Assembly: GCF_050487225.1 (NCBI RefSeq) | Contig: NZ_JBKQGY010000003.1 | Location: 558,001-622,000, forward strand | Origin: Paenalcaligenes sp050487225 | GTDB lineage: Bacteria > Pseudomonadota > Gammaproteobacteria > Burkholderiales > Burkholderiaceae_B | Reading direction: 5' to 3' | DNA: 64,000 nt | Shown: one piece after another, positions 8,313 to 16,124 of the stretch | Position numbering within the stretch: position 1 is the first letter of the stretch | Layout of the letters: each line of letters starts with the position of its first letter | The notes under the pieces: model-generated | The model's input: the letters and a program-made list of their open reading frames with translations, nothing else | What the model was told of the DNA's origin: nothing | Database searches by the model: none | Program-made: the position numbers and the translations under genes

Positions 8313-8968
8313 GCACAGAAACTCTTGCCCCTTCCTCTGCCGAACTGATTGCCCAAGAACTAGAAGCCGATATTATTTTCGGTCACTTGCGTCCGCATCA
8401 GGAATTGATTGAAGACACATTGATGGCACGCTTTGATGCCAAACGCCATGCTGTACGTGCCGCCATTCAAGAACTGGTTGCCCGCCAAATTGTGGTTAAA
8501 CCACGTTCCCGTTCAGCCCGCGTCAAAGACTTCAGCACCCAAGAAGTGGAAGAGCTGTACCACCTGCGAGCACTGCTGCAAAAAGAAGCGGTGAGCATCA
8601 TGCCTTTTCCGGTCTCTGCTGCCGACTTGGATGCGCTGAAAACTCTGCACATTCAATATGCCGCTGCTGCATCGGTAGGGGCAGACCCACGCCTCATTCA
8701 TCAATTTAACGATGAATTTCACCGCCAAGTTTTTGCGCTGTGCGGCAATGAAACCCTGTGTAAGGCTATCGCGTTTTATACCGAAGCCTCTAACCCCATA
8801 CGTTCTTACGGTATGACTGACCGACAGTGGCTAGAGCAAGCGATTGCAGAACATGCCGCCATGGTTAACGCCATTGAACAAGAAGACCGTGCCACCTTGG
8901 CCCACCTCGTCGTCGCGCACATGCAACCTACTCGACGCCGTTGGGAGTCCATGCGCGGCCTGAGCTAA
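8309..8968 (+). CDS. GntR-family transcriptional regulator (FadR/FCD subfamily)
   Basis: This 219-residue protein has an N-terminal winged helix (about 10-75), including FDAKRHAVRAAIQELVARQIV as recognition region, and an all-helical C-terminal FCD ligand-binding domain. Candidate metal ligands of the FCD domain are in FNDEFHRQVF and the final HMQPTRRR. It overlaps the hydrolase gene by an ATGA and precedes lhgO. It is the obvious candidate to bind the two ATTATTAATAAT sites in the divergent promoter region and to respond to the acid handled by this locus. Confidence 0.9.
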   Translation: MSTETLAPSSAELIAQELEADIIFGHLRPHQELIEDTLMARFDAKRHAVRAAIQELVARQIVVKPRSRSARVKDFSTQEVEELYHLRALLQKEAVSIMPFPVSAADLDALKTLHIQYAAAASVGADPRLIHQFNDEFHRQVFALCGNETLCKAIAFYTEASNPIRSYGMTDRQWLEQAIAEHAAMVNAIEQEDRATLAHLVVAHMQPTRRRWESMRGLS

Positions 8969-9001
8969 CGCAAACAGAACGTCACTGGAATCACCTTTCC
9001 C

Positions 9002-10189
9002 ATGAAATACGATTACCTCATTATTGGTGCTGGCATTGTTGGTGCAGCGTTGGCGGCCGAAATCGTCAAACGTCGCCCCCAAGCCCGTGTATTGGTCGCA
9101 GAAAAAGAAGCGCAACCTGCTTTCCACCAAACCGGTCGCAACAGTGGCGTGGTGCACTCTGGCGTGTACTACACACCCGGTAGCTTGAAGACTCGTTTCT
9201 GCCGCGAAGGCTTAAGCGAGATCAAAGCCTTTTGTGCAGCCAGACAAATAGGCTACGAAGCACGCGGCAAACTACTGGTCGCCACTACCCCTCAAGAACA
9301 AGAAAACCTATACAAACTTGAGCAACGCGCCATCGAAAACGAGGTACACACCGAACAACTTACCCAAGCCGATTTAGGTCGCTTGGAACCCGCGATCACT
9401 GGGCTTGCGGCGCTGCGCATTCCTGAAACAGCCATCACCGATTACGCGGGCATCACTCGTGCGTTGCTGGCCGATGTAGAAAATGCAGGCAGCACCGTAA
9501 TCTTCAATGCACCCGTAACATCCGTCACCCAAGTAGGCTCTGCTTACCGCGTGCAAGCCGGCAATCAACAAATCGAAGCAGGGCACATCATTGCCTGCAG
9601 CGGCTTGGCCTCTGACCGTGTTGCCCGCATGTTAGGCATGGACCCCGGCATTAGAATTTTGCCCTTCCGTGGCGAATACTTTGTGTTGCCTACCCACCTG
9701 AACAAAGTTGTACACAGCCTGATTTACCCCGTACCCGACCCCACCTTGCCATTTTTAGGGGTACACCTCACGCCTATGATTGATGGCACCATCACCGTAG
9801 GCCCCAACGCTGTTTTGGCATTAGCACGAGAAAAATACAGCCATTTCAGCGTAGACGTACGCGACGCGTGGTCTGCCTTAAGCTACAGCGGCCTGTGGAA
9901 AATGTTAGCCAAACACCCACGCGCCACTTGGAACGAACTTAAAGGCTCGTTGTTTAAGCAGGTGTACTTAGACGCTGTGCGCAAGTATTGTCCTACTGTC
10001 ACCTTGTCAGATCTGCGTACCTATCGCAGTGCTAACCGCGCACAAGCCGTACGCCCAGACGGCACGCTGGTAGACGACTTCCTGATCAAACATTCTGGTG
10101 GCCTGACTGCCATTTTGAATGCACCTTCCCCTGCGGCAACAGGCGCCATGCCTATTGCACGTCATATTGCAGACGAACTAGGTTTGTAA
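9002..10189 (+). CDS. lhgO: L-2-hydroxyglutarate oxidase (LhgO type FAD enzyme)
   Basis: This 395-residue FAD-dependent oxidoreductase starts with the dinucleotide fold YLIIGAGIVGAALAAE (about 5-20). It contains the LhgO-type signature HQTGRNSGVVHSGVYY (about 42-57), where one His is the likely flavin-proximal residue. The end SGGLTAILNAPSPAATGAM fits the family, as does the length. LhgO oxidises L-2-hydroxyglutarate to 2-oxoglutarate and passes electrons to the quinone pool at the inner membrane. It ends the operon and is followed by a strong terminator. Related 2-hydroxy acids are possible substrates. Confidence 0.88.
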   Translation: MKYDYLIIGAGIVGAALAAEIVKRRPQARVLVAEKEAQPAFHQTGRNSGVVHSGVYYTPGSLKTRFCREGLSEIKAFCAARQIGYEARGKLLVATTPQEQENLYKLEQRAIENEVHTEQLTQADLGRLEPAITGLAALRIPETAITDYAGITRALLADVENAGSTVIFNAPVTSVTQVGSAYRVQAGNQQIEAGHIIACSGLASDRVARMLGMDPGIRILPFRGEYFVLPTHLNKVVHSLIYPVPDPTLPFLGVHLTPMIDGTITVGPNAVLALAREKYSHFSVDVRDAWSALSYSGLWKMLAKHPRATWNELKGSLFKQVYLDAVRKYCPTVTLSDLRTYRSANRAQAVRPDGTLVDDFLIKHSGGLTAILNAPSPAATGAMPIARHIADELGL

Positions 10190-10206
10190 GCGGCAACGTA
10201 ATGAAG

Positions 10207-10248
10207 AAACGGCGTGTATTTGCAAAAATACACGCCGTTTTCTTTTGT
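10207..10248 (+). terminator. Rho-independent terminator after lhgO
   Basis: A 15-bp perfect stem (10207-10221 with 10226-10240) closes on a GCAA tetraloop and is followed by TCTTTTGT. The rest of the gap up to 10410 shows no gene. Confidence 0.9.
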
Positions 10249-10410
10249 GCTCTGCGTGACCCTGCGCATGCGGCACACACCATTTTCATCCACACTCCTA
10301 CACAGCTGGTGAGCCATACGTCACCATGCTGAACCTCTATGAGCACCGTGTAGAAAATACCGCTCAACCAAAATTCCCTGTGTGTAACTTTTCCCATTTC
10401 TGCCCCATCT

Positions 10411-10426
10411 CACCTATAATTAGGTG
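10411..10426. promoter_or_regulatory. Promoter -10 inside a palindrome, upstream of the marR-type gene
   Basis: CACCTA and TAGGTG arms enclose TAAT, and the hexamer TATAAT (10415-10420) lies within the dyad. The start codon follows about 24 bases later at 10450. A MarR dimer bound here would cover the -10, which is typical for autorepression. The -35 is weak (TTCCCA, 10391-10396). Confidence 0.55.
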
Positions 10427-10449
10427 GCATACTATATGGTGGCTTTAAC

Positions 10450-10929
10450 ATGGAACAAAAATATCTAGCGCTACTGAATGTGGCCGAACAACGGCAACTT
10501 CCCCTTGTGGATAACATACGGCTGTGTTTTCAGATGCTGTCTTTAACTGCCGCTATAGACAGAGACTGCGCGACACAGTTAGCCCCTTACGGGTTGTCAG
10601 AAGGGCGCTTTATTGTGTTGTTCTTGCTGGATAACGCCCCCGATGGTTTGGCTCCTGCGGCCTTAGCAGAACAGGCAGGTGTTACCCGCGCCACCATCAC
10701 CGGACTACTAGACGGCTTAGAACGTGATGCACTCATCGCCCGCCATGCTGACCCTGTAGATCGTCGTGCGCTGTGCATACGTCTTACTGACAAAGGTAAG
10801 GAAATCGCTGCTCAAGTCTTCACGCAACACAGCACCTGGATTGCTAATCTATACGCCAACCTTAGTGCGTCGGAACGTGAACAGCTGAGTACGCTATTGA
10901 ACAAAGTGGCCCACAACTTACCTGCCTAA
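10450..10929 (+). CDS. MarR-family transcriptional regulator
   Basis: This 159-residue protein has the MarR winged-helix core. It shows a helix rich in SEGRFIVLFLLDNAPDGL (about 51-68), the recognition helix segment GVTRATITGLLDGLE (about 77-91), and the wing motif HADPVDRRALCIRLTDKG (about 97-114) with the conserved D-x-R. These proteins are dimers that usually repress their own operon and respond to small aromatic or oxidising ligands. The next gene starts 13 bases downstream, so the two are probably cotranscribed. The ligand is not evident. Confidence 0.92.
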   Translation: MEQKYLALLNVAEQRQLPLVDNIRLCFQMLSLTAAIDRDCATQLAPYGLSEGRFIVLFLLDNAPDGLAPAALAEQAGVTRATITGLLDGLERDALIARHADPVDRRALCIRLTDKGKEIAAQVFTQHSTWIANLYANLSASEREQLSTLLNKVAHNLPA

Positions 10930-10942
10930 CTACCGTCACGCC

Positions 10943-11719
10943 ATGACTGCTACCGCCGCCCGCAAAGGTGCCAACCGCATCGCTGATATACCCGCTGACA
11001 TTCTAGAAGCCTTATCCACAGGCAGTATCCCTAGCGCGACACTGACCGAATGTTTGGCCTTAGATCACTATCGCTTGCTGTGCTTGGTATTTCCCACCCT
11101 GTCACCCGCTGCACAAGACGCCGCCCAAGCCCTTAACACGCAAGGCATCTTGCGCCGCATGGCAGACTTAGGTGAGTTAGTGCTCAACGAAGTAGGGGTA
11201 GATGCGCTACACACTTGCTTGGCACACCCTTCTGACACGGTGCGCGGCTGGGCATGTTTCATGATTGGTGCACAACCGGATGTGTCCTTAGCTGACCGGC
11301 TCGCAGCCATACAGCCCTTGGCGGACGACGCCCACTTCGGCGTGCGTGAATGGGCATGGATGGCTGTGCGCCCACACCTTGCCAACGATTTGGATACCGC
11401 GATCCTATTACTCACACCGTGGACACAATCTTCCTCTGAATACATTCGACGTTTTGCCTGCGAAGCGATACGTCCACGTGGCGTGTGGTGTGCCCATCTA
11501 AAAGCACTTAAACAAACACCTCAGCAGGCCTTACCCATACTGGAAGCGCTACGTGCAGATGATTCTGTCTACGTACAAGACTCAGTCGCAAACTGGTTAA
11601 ATGATGCGGGCAAAGACCAACCCGAATGGGTGCGCGACCTCTGCACGCAATGGATAGCATCATCTGCGTCACCGGCCACCCAGCGAATCTGCCAACGCGC
11701 CAGCCGAAACCTGAAGTAA
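10943..11719 (+). CDS. HEAT-repeat protein, AlkC/AlkD-like DNA alkylation repair family
   Basis: This 258-residue protein is built almost wholly of paired helices. The segments VRGWACFMIGAQ, VREWAWMAVRPHL and YIRRFACEAIRPRGVW recur with a period of about 40 residues and resemble the HEAT repeats of the AlkC/AlkD DNA glycosylase family, which flip out no base but recognise alkylated DNA. The family assignment rests on these repeats and is moderately sure. I cannot confirm catalytic residues, so a non-enzymatic HEAT scaffold is possible. It follows the MarR gene closely, so the regulator may control an alkylation response (inference). Confidence 0.65.
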   Translation: MTATAARKGANRIADIPADILEALSTGSIPSATLTECLALDHYRLLCLVFPTLSPAAQDAAQALNTQGILRRMADLGELVLNEVGVDALHTCLAHPSDTVRGWACFMIGAQPDVSLADRLAAIQPLADDAHFGVREWAWMAVRPHLANDLDTAILLLTPWTQSSSEYIRRFACEAIRPRGVWCAHLKALKQTPQQALPILEALRADDSVYVQDSVANWLNDAGKDQPEWVRDLCTQWIASSASPATQRICQRASRNLK

Positions 11720-11830
11720 TAGGGTAGCCCTACATCGAACTTGCTGTGCCCCCAATCCAATGCTAGCGTAGTGTTCTCTGGTATGAAGTCCGCTGTGATC
11801 CAGTAGGCTGTATTTTTCTCAGGAACCGTC

Positions 11831-12610
11831 ATGCAACTTTCTATCTATCAAGTCGATGCTTTCGCCTCTCGTCCGTTCGAGGGCAACCCTGCCGCTGTTT
11901 GCCCACTAGACGCGTGGTTAGATGACCAGACGTTGCAGCACATTGCTGCTGAAAACAACTTGTCTGAAACCGCTTTCTTTGTGCCGGATGAACACGGCTA
12001 TCAGTTGCGCTGGTTCACGCCTGAAGTAGAAGTGGATTTGTGCGGCCACGCCACCTTAGCCAGTGCTTGGGTGTTAATGCACGAGCTGAACTACGACAAA
12101 GACGTGATTCATTTTTCTACCCGCAGTGGCCGCTTGTCCGTCAAACGCTCTGCCCACGGTTTGGAAATGGATTTCCCCTGCCGTCCCCCGCAGTCATGTG
12201 CTACGCCTGATGGCTTACTGGATGCATTAGGCATTGACGCTGCCTCGGTATTATCGGCAGACGATTACATCGTGGTGGTAGAAGATGAAAGCATCATCCC
12301 ACGCCTACACCCGGATCTGTCACGCCTTAAAGGCTTGCCCAACCGAGGCGTAGCTGTAACTGCCCCCGGTAAAGATGTGGATTTTGTATCGCGCTGGTTC
12401 GGCCCTAATGTAGGCGTTAACGAAGACCCGGTTACCGGCTCTGCGCATACTGCACTGACGCCATACTGGGCACAACGCTTGGGTAAAAGCCAGTTAAGCG
12501 CACGACAAGGCGGTGCGCGACGCGGCTATTTGCATTGTGAAATGGCTGGCGATCGTGTGCTGATCTCCGGTAATGCGGTGGTGTATATGCGGGGGCATTT
12601 GTACCTGTAA
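11831..12610 (+). CDS. PhzF-family isomerase
   Basis: This 259-residue protein is a two-domain diaminopimelate-epimerase-fold protein of the PhzF family. Marks are FEGNPAAVCPLD (about 16-27), NNLSETAFF (about 42-50) with the catalytic Glu46, DLCGHATLASAW (about 75-86) and EDPVTGSAHTAL (about 196-207). PhzF of phenazine producers isomerises dihydro-hydroxyanthranilate, but most genomic members, with no phenazine genes nearby as here, act on unknown small substrates. It has its own upstream gap of 110 bases with a CAGGA ribosome site, and appears monocistronic. Confidence 0.9.
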   Translation: MQLSIYQVDAFASRPFEGNPAAVCPLDAWLDDQTLQHIAAENNLSETAFFVPDEHGYQLRWFTPEVEVDLCGHATLASAWVLMHELNYDKDVIHFSTRSGRLSVKRSAHGLEMDFPCRPPQSCATPDGLLDALGIDAASVLSADDYIVVVEDESIIPRLHPDLSRLKGLPNRGVAVTAPGKDVDFVSRWFGPNVGVNEDPVTGSAHTALTPYWAQRLGKSQLSARQGGARRGYLHCEMAGDRVLISGNAVVYMRGHLYL

Positions 12611-12635
12611 AAAAGTAGGGCGGTTCACACCGCCC
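12610..12635 (-). terminator. Terminator of the SDR/UxaA/tct operon
   Basis: A 7-bp GC stem (GGGCGGT with ACCGCCC, 12618-12635) is followed on the minus strand by TACTTTTTT. It may also slow plus-strand transcription from the PhzF gene. Confidence 0.75.
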
Positions 12636-12655
12636 CACACTGGATACGTGCCATC

Positions 12656-13396
12656 TTAATACGTGGCACGCCCCCCTGACACATCAAACACTGCCCCTGT
12701 AGAGAACGACGCTTCTTCCGACGCTAGCCAGCACACAATGGCTGCTATTTCCTCTACCTTGCCGAAGCGATGCATAGGAATTTTGGACAGCATGTAATCA
12801 ATATGTGTTTGGGTCATCTGTGCAAACATAGGCGTTTCTACCGCAGCAGGGGTAATGCTGTTCACCGTCACACCTTTGGTCGCTACTTCTTTAGCCAGTG
12901 ATTTGCTCAATGCGATCACTGCCGCCTTTGAAGCACTATACGCCGACGCATTCGGGTTACCTTCTTTACCTGCAATAGAGGCAATATTCACCACACGACC
13001 GTATTGCTGCGCAGTCATGTCTTCCATCACCACTTTGTTGCAGTGAAAGAGGGCATGCACATTAATATCAAACACCTCTTTCCAGTCTTCTATACCGTAA
13101 TCGATGACAGTGGTATTTGGCCCCGTAATTCCTGCACTACACACCAAAATATCGACTTTACCCAAGTCTTTTTTTGTTTGGGCATACGTGCTTTGTACAC
13201 TGCCATAGTCTTGCAGTGCCACCTCATACACATGTAGATCTTCATTTTTGGCCACCGCTGCTAACCGTTGCTGATCTCGATCCCACACGGCCACCTGCGC
13301 ACCTTCTAGACGCAAACGCTGCGCAATGGCCAAACCTATTCCAGAGGCACCGCCAGTCACCACTGCCACACGCCCTGCAAAACGTTGAGTACTCAT
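12656..13396 (-). CDS. Short-chain dehydrogenase/reductase (SDR, FabG-like)
   Basis: This 246-residue classical SDR has the NAD(P)-binding GGASGIGLAIAQRL near residue 13-27, the NIAS strand, catalytic Tyr and Lys in YSASKAAV (about 149-156), and C-terminal FSTGAVFDVSGG. The acidic residue in VWDRDQ after the second strand favours NAD(H). The longer frame opening at 13429 is less likely, because AAGGAG lies just before the ATG at 13396. It is the last gene of the operon that starts with tctC and probably oxidises or reduces an intermediate of the same hydroxy-acid pathway. The exact substrate is not determined. Confidence 0.88.
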   Translation of the reverse strand: MSTQRFAGRVAVVTGGASGIGLAIAQRLRLEGAQVAVWDRDQQRLAAVAKNEDLHVYEVALQDYGSVQSTYAQTKKDLGKVDILVCSAGITGPNTTVIDYGIEDWKEVFDINVHALFHCNKVVMEDMTAQQYGRVVNIASIAGKEGNPNASAYSASKAAVIALSKSLAKEVATKGVTVNSITPAAVETPMFAQMTQTHIDYMLSKIPMHRFGKVEEIAAIVCWLASEEASFSTGAVFDVSGGRATY

Positions 13397-13439
13397 AGTG
13401 TTGTCTCCTTCCTTATTGTTGGATGCCATACATCCTTAC

Positions 13440-14972
13440 TTACATGACTGCTCCAATCTGCCAAGGCACAAATTCACAGTCACCAAACCCTTGAGCTTCG
13501 GACTTTGTTTGTTCGCCAGAAGCCACTCTTAAGATCAACTCAAAAATTTCTTGACCACACTGATCTACGGTTTGATCGCCATCGATGATCTCGCCACAGT
13601 TCACGTCCATGTCATCTTCCAAGCGGTTGTACATGGTGTTGTTCGTCGCCACTTTGATGCACGGCACAGGCTTAAATCCAGACACCGAGCCACGCCCTGT
13701 GGTGAAACAAATCATGGTGGCGCCACTGGCTACCTGCCCCGTCACAGAGGCAGGGTCATAACCAGGGCTGTCCATAAATACAAAGCCTCGTTCGCGTATA
13801 GGCTCACCGTATTGATACACGTCCACCAAATTAGTACTGCCACCTTTAGCCACCGCACCCAGCGACTTTTCTAGAATGGTGGTTAGCCCGCCTGCCTTAT
13901 TACCTGGAGAAGGGTTGTTATCCATTTTCCCGTCGTTACGTGCGGTGTAGTCTTCCCACCAACGTATGCGTTTGATGAGCTTCTCGGCCACTTTCTCGCT
14001 TACCGCACGACGCGTTAACAAGTGTTCGGCCCCATACACCTCTGGCGTTTCAGACAACACGGCTGTACCTCCGTGGCGCACCAAAATATCCGCCGCTACC
14101 CCCAGAGAAGGGTTAGCAGTCATGCCGGAGTAGCCATCTGAGCCCCCACACTGCAATGCCAGAATTAGCTCACTGGCAGGCACAGTTTCGCGCTGATGCT
14201 CATTCGCAAACGCCATCATGTCTGCCAAATACTCACAGCACTTTTCTACGGTTTTCGCTGTACCGCCTGTATCCTGAATATTCAGTACGCGACAATCCAC
14301 GGTGTCTTCTAGGTTGTACGCATCCACTAGATAACGTATTTGATTGGCTTCACACCCCAGACCCAAAATTAAAATGCCAGCAAAATTCGGGTGCTGTGCA
14401 TAACCCCAAATCGTGCGCTGTAGCAGCGCAAACCCTTCCCCTGCATCAGCCATACCGCAACCAGTGCCGTGGGTCAGCGCCACGACGCCATCTATGTTTG
14501 GGTAGTTAGCCAACATGCCACTGCGCTCTACTTGTGCGGCCACTTGACGTGCCACCGTAGCCGAACAATTGACGGTGGTCAGAATACCCAGATAGTTACG
14601 AGTACCTACCTTGCCATTGGGACGTTTATACCCTTGGAAGGTGGCAGGTTTATCCACATACTGAGTGGGTTTGACGTCCTGTCCTACGGCGTAATCTCTA
14701 TCAAAATCGTGCAACGTCACGTTGTGCACATGCACATGATCGCCCGCCAAAATATCGGATGATGCAAAGCCTATTATTTGCCCATATTTGCGTATGGCAT
14801 CACCACGCAAAATAGGCTCTAGTGCCACCTTATGCCCCACTGGAATAGACCCTGTGGTGACTACACCATAGGCGCTAACCGTAGTGCTGGCAGGCAGTGC
14901 CACGCAAGCCACTGCCACGTTGTCTTGTTCGCTCAGGCGTACTACCTGCTTGGAAAGATTTGGTTTATTCAT
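13440..14972 (-). CDS. UxaA/GarD-family hydro-lyase (altronate/galactarate dehydratase-like)
   Basis: This 510-residue protein joins an N-terminal SAF domain (about 10-95) to the large catalytic UxaA domain. Family segments are KVGTRNYLGILTTVNCSATV (about 117-136), VALTHGTGCGM, LGLGCEANQ, LQCGGSDGYSG, NPSPGNKAGGL and GRGSVSGFKPVPCIKVATN. The family includes altronate and galactarate dehydratases and the (2R)-sulfolactate sulfo-lyase SuyAB, which is split where this one is fused. I chose the ATG at 14972 over the upstream one at 15002 because it fits the family N-terminus; neither has a strong ribosome site. Its neighbours make it the key lyase of a hydroxy-acid catabolic operon. Confidence 0.88.
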   Translation of the reverse strand: MNKPNLSKQVVRLSEQDNVAVACVALPASTTVSAYGVVTTGSIPVGHKVALEPILRGDAIRKYGQIIGFASSDILAGDHVHVHNVTLHDFDRDYAVGQDVKPTQYVDKPATFQGYKRPNGKVGTRNYLGILTTVNCSATVARQVAAQVERSGMLANYPNIDGVVALTHGTGCGMADAGEGFALLQRTIWGYAQHPNFAGILILGLGCEANQIRYLVDAYNLEDTVDCRVLNIQDTGGTAKTVEKCCEYLADMMAFANEHQRETVPASELILALQCGGSDGYSGMTANPSLGVAADILVRHGGTAVLSETPEVYGAEHLLTRRAVSEKVAEKLIKRIRWWEDYTARNDGKMDNNPSPGNKAGGLTTILEKSLGAVAKGGSTNLVDVYQYGEPIRERGFVFMDSPGYDPASVTGQVASGATMICFTTGRGSVSGFKPVPCIKVATNNTMYNRLEDDMDVNCGEIIDGDQTVDQCGQEIFELILRVASGEQTKSEAQGFGDCEFVPWQIGAVM

Positions 14973-15020
14973 CGTCACACCAATATTGAATAATGCATGC
15001 AATAACCATATATATGCGAT

Positions 15021-15060
15021 AAAAAACTGGGCAGTATGAGCTACTCTGCACCAGTTTTTA
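15021..15060 (-). terminator. Terminator-like hairpin between the Ldh2-type gene and the lyase gene
   Basis: Outer arms AAAAACTGG and CCAGTTTTT enclose an inner imperfect stem. On the minus strand the structure ends in a run of six T. It may partly uncouple the two downstream genes from the transporter genes. Confidence 0.6.
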
Positions 15061-15067
15061 CCGCGCC

Positions 15068-16111
15068 CTAAAACGGATAACTCAGCCCCGTTTCCGTCGC
15101 TGCCTGACGTAACTCTGCAATCACATCTTCTGGCAGTTGTACTCCTTGGCGATCCGCTTTATGCCAATTCGCCATCCCATTCCACCCCGGCATACGCGGG
15201 GGGCGTGCTGGATCTATAGGTGGGTTGGTAGATACCTGCTCAGACAAGAAAGCCACCTCGTCTTTCAGCGCTTGCAACCCACCTAAGTAGTCAGGATCAA
15301 TCACTTGTATATAAACCGATGCCCCCCAACCCGTAGGTTTATCTTTGCGTCCGAACCCTCCAATCCCAGAGGTCAGCGCTTCTACCATTAAGCCTAAGGC
15401 AAAGCCTTTATAGCCGTACTCCATCCCACCTAACGGCAAGATAGTGCTAGGAGGCGATGCGAAAGCCGTTTCTGGGTCGTCTGAGAGTGTGCCATCTGCC
15501 GTGAGCAGGACAGGGTGATTTAATTTTTTGCCTAGCTGTCGCTGCTTGCCCACCATGCCATTGGTGATGCTAGACATACTCACATCAATCAAAATAGGCT
15601 CAGGCTCACCAGGAACCCCCATCGCCAAAGGGTTGGGGGTTTGTATGGCTCGCGTGCCACCAAACGGTGCCACCGATACTGCAGCGGGATCAGACGACAT
15701 AATCACACATACCAAGCCTTGATCCACCACACTTTTTAGGTAGGCACCCAAGCAAGCAATATGGTGACTTTGACGGATATTTGCCACCCCTATACCGTAC
15801 TCACGTGCCGCTGCACTGGCCCATTGCAATGCCTCATGCAACACATACGGCCCCAACAAATACTGGGCATCGTACAGGCGCAAAACAGGCGACGATTTCA
15901 GTACAGTCAAACACTGTGGGTCTATAGCGGCATGCCCATTACGTATGTCACGTAAATAGCCTCTTGCTAGCTTCACCCCATGGGTATGCTGCCCCAGACG
16001 GTCTCCCGCTACCAACACATCACTGACTACACGAGCGACAACAGGGTCTACCTGCTCTGCCACAAACAGCTGCTGAATAAAACGATTCAGATCTTCAATG
16101 GCGATACTCAC
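15068..16111 (-). CDS. Ldh2-type (malate/lactate/sulfolactate) NAD(P)-dependent dehydrogenase
   Basis: This 347-residue protein belongs to the malate/L-lactate dehydrogenase family unrelated to classical LDH, together with YbiC, AllD and ComC. Segments such as HTHGVKLARGYL (about 37-48), GIGVANIRQSHHIACLGAY with the active-site His region, TPNPLAMGVPG and GGMEYGYKGFALGLMVE are characteristic. Members oxidise 2-hydroxy acids to 2-oxo acids. The start is GTG, with GAGAGAGG five bases before it. It follows tctA by a short gap. The combination with a tripartite transporter and a UxaA-family lyase is reminiscent of sulfolactate gene sets, but a sugar-acid route is equally possible. Confidence 0.9.
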   Translation of the reverse strand: MSIAIEDLNRFIQQLFVAEQVDPVVARVVSDVLVAGDRLGQHTHGVKLARGYLRDIRNGHAAIDPQCLTVLKSSPVLRLYDAQYLLGPYVLHEALQWASAAAREYGIGVANIRQSHHIACLGAYLKSVVDQGLVCVIMSSDPAAVSVAPFGGTRAIQTPNPLAMGVPGEPEPILIDVSMSSITNGMVGKQRQLGKKLNHPVLLTADGTLSDDPETAFASPPSTILPLGGMEYGYKGFALGLMVEALTSGIGGFGRKDKPTGWGASVYIQVIDPDYLGGLQALKDEVAFLSEQVSTNPPIDPARPPRMPGWNGMANWHKADRQGVQLPEDVIAELRQAATETGLSYPF

Positions 16112-16124
16112 ATCAACCTCTCTT

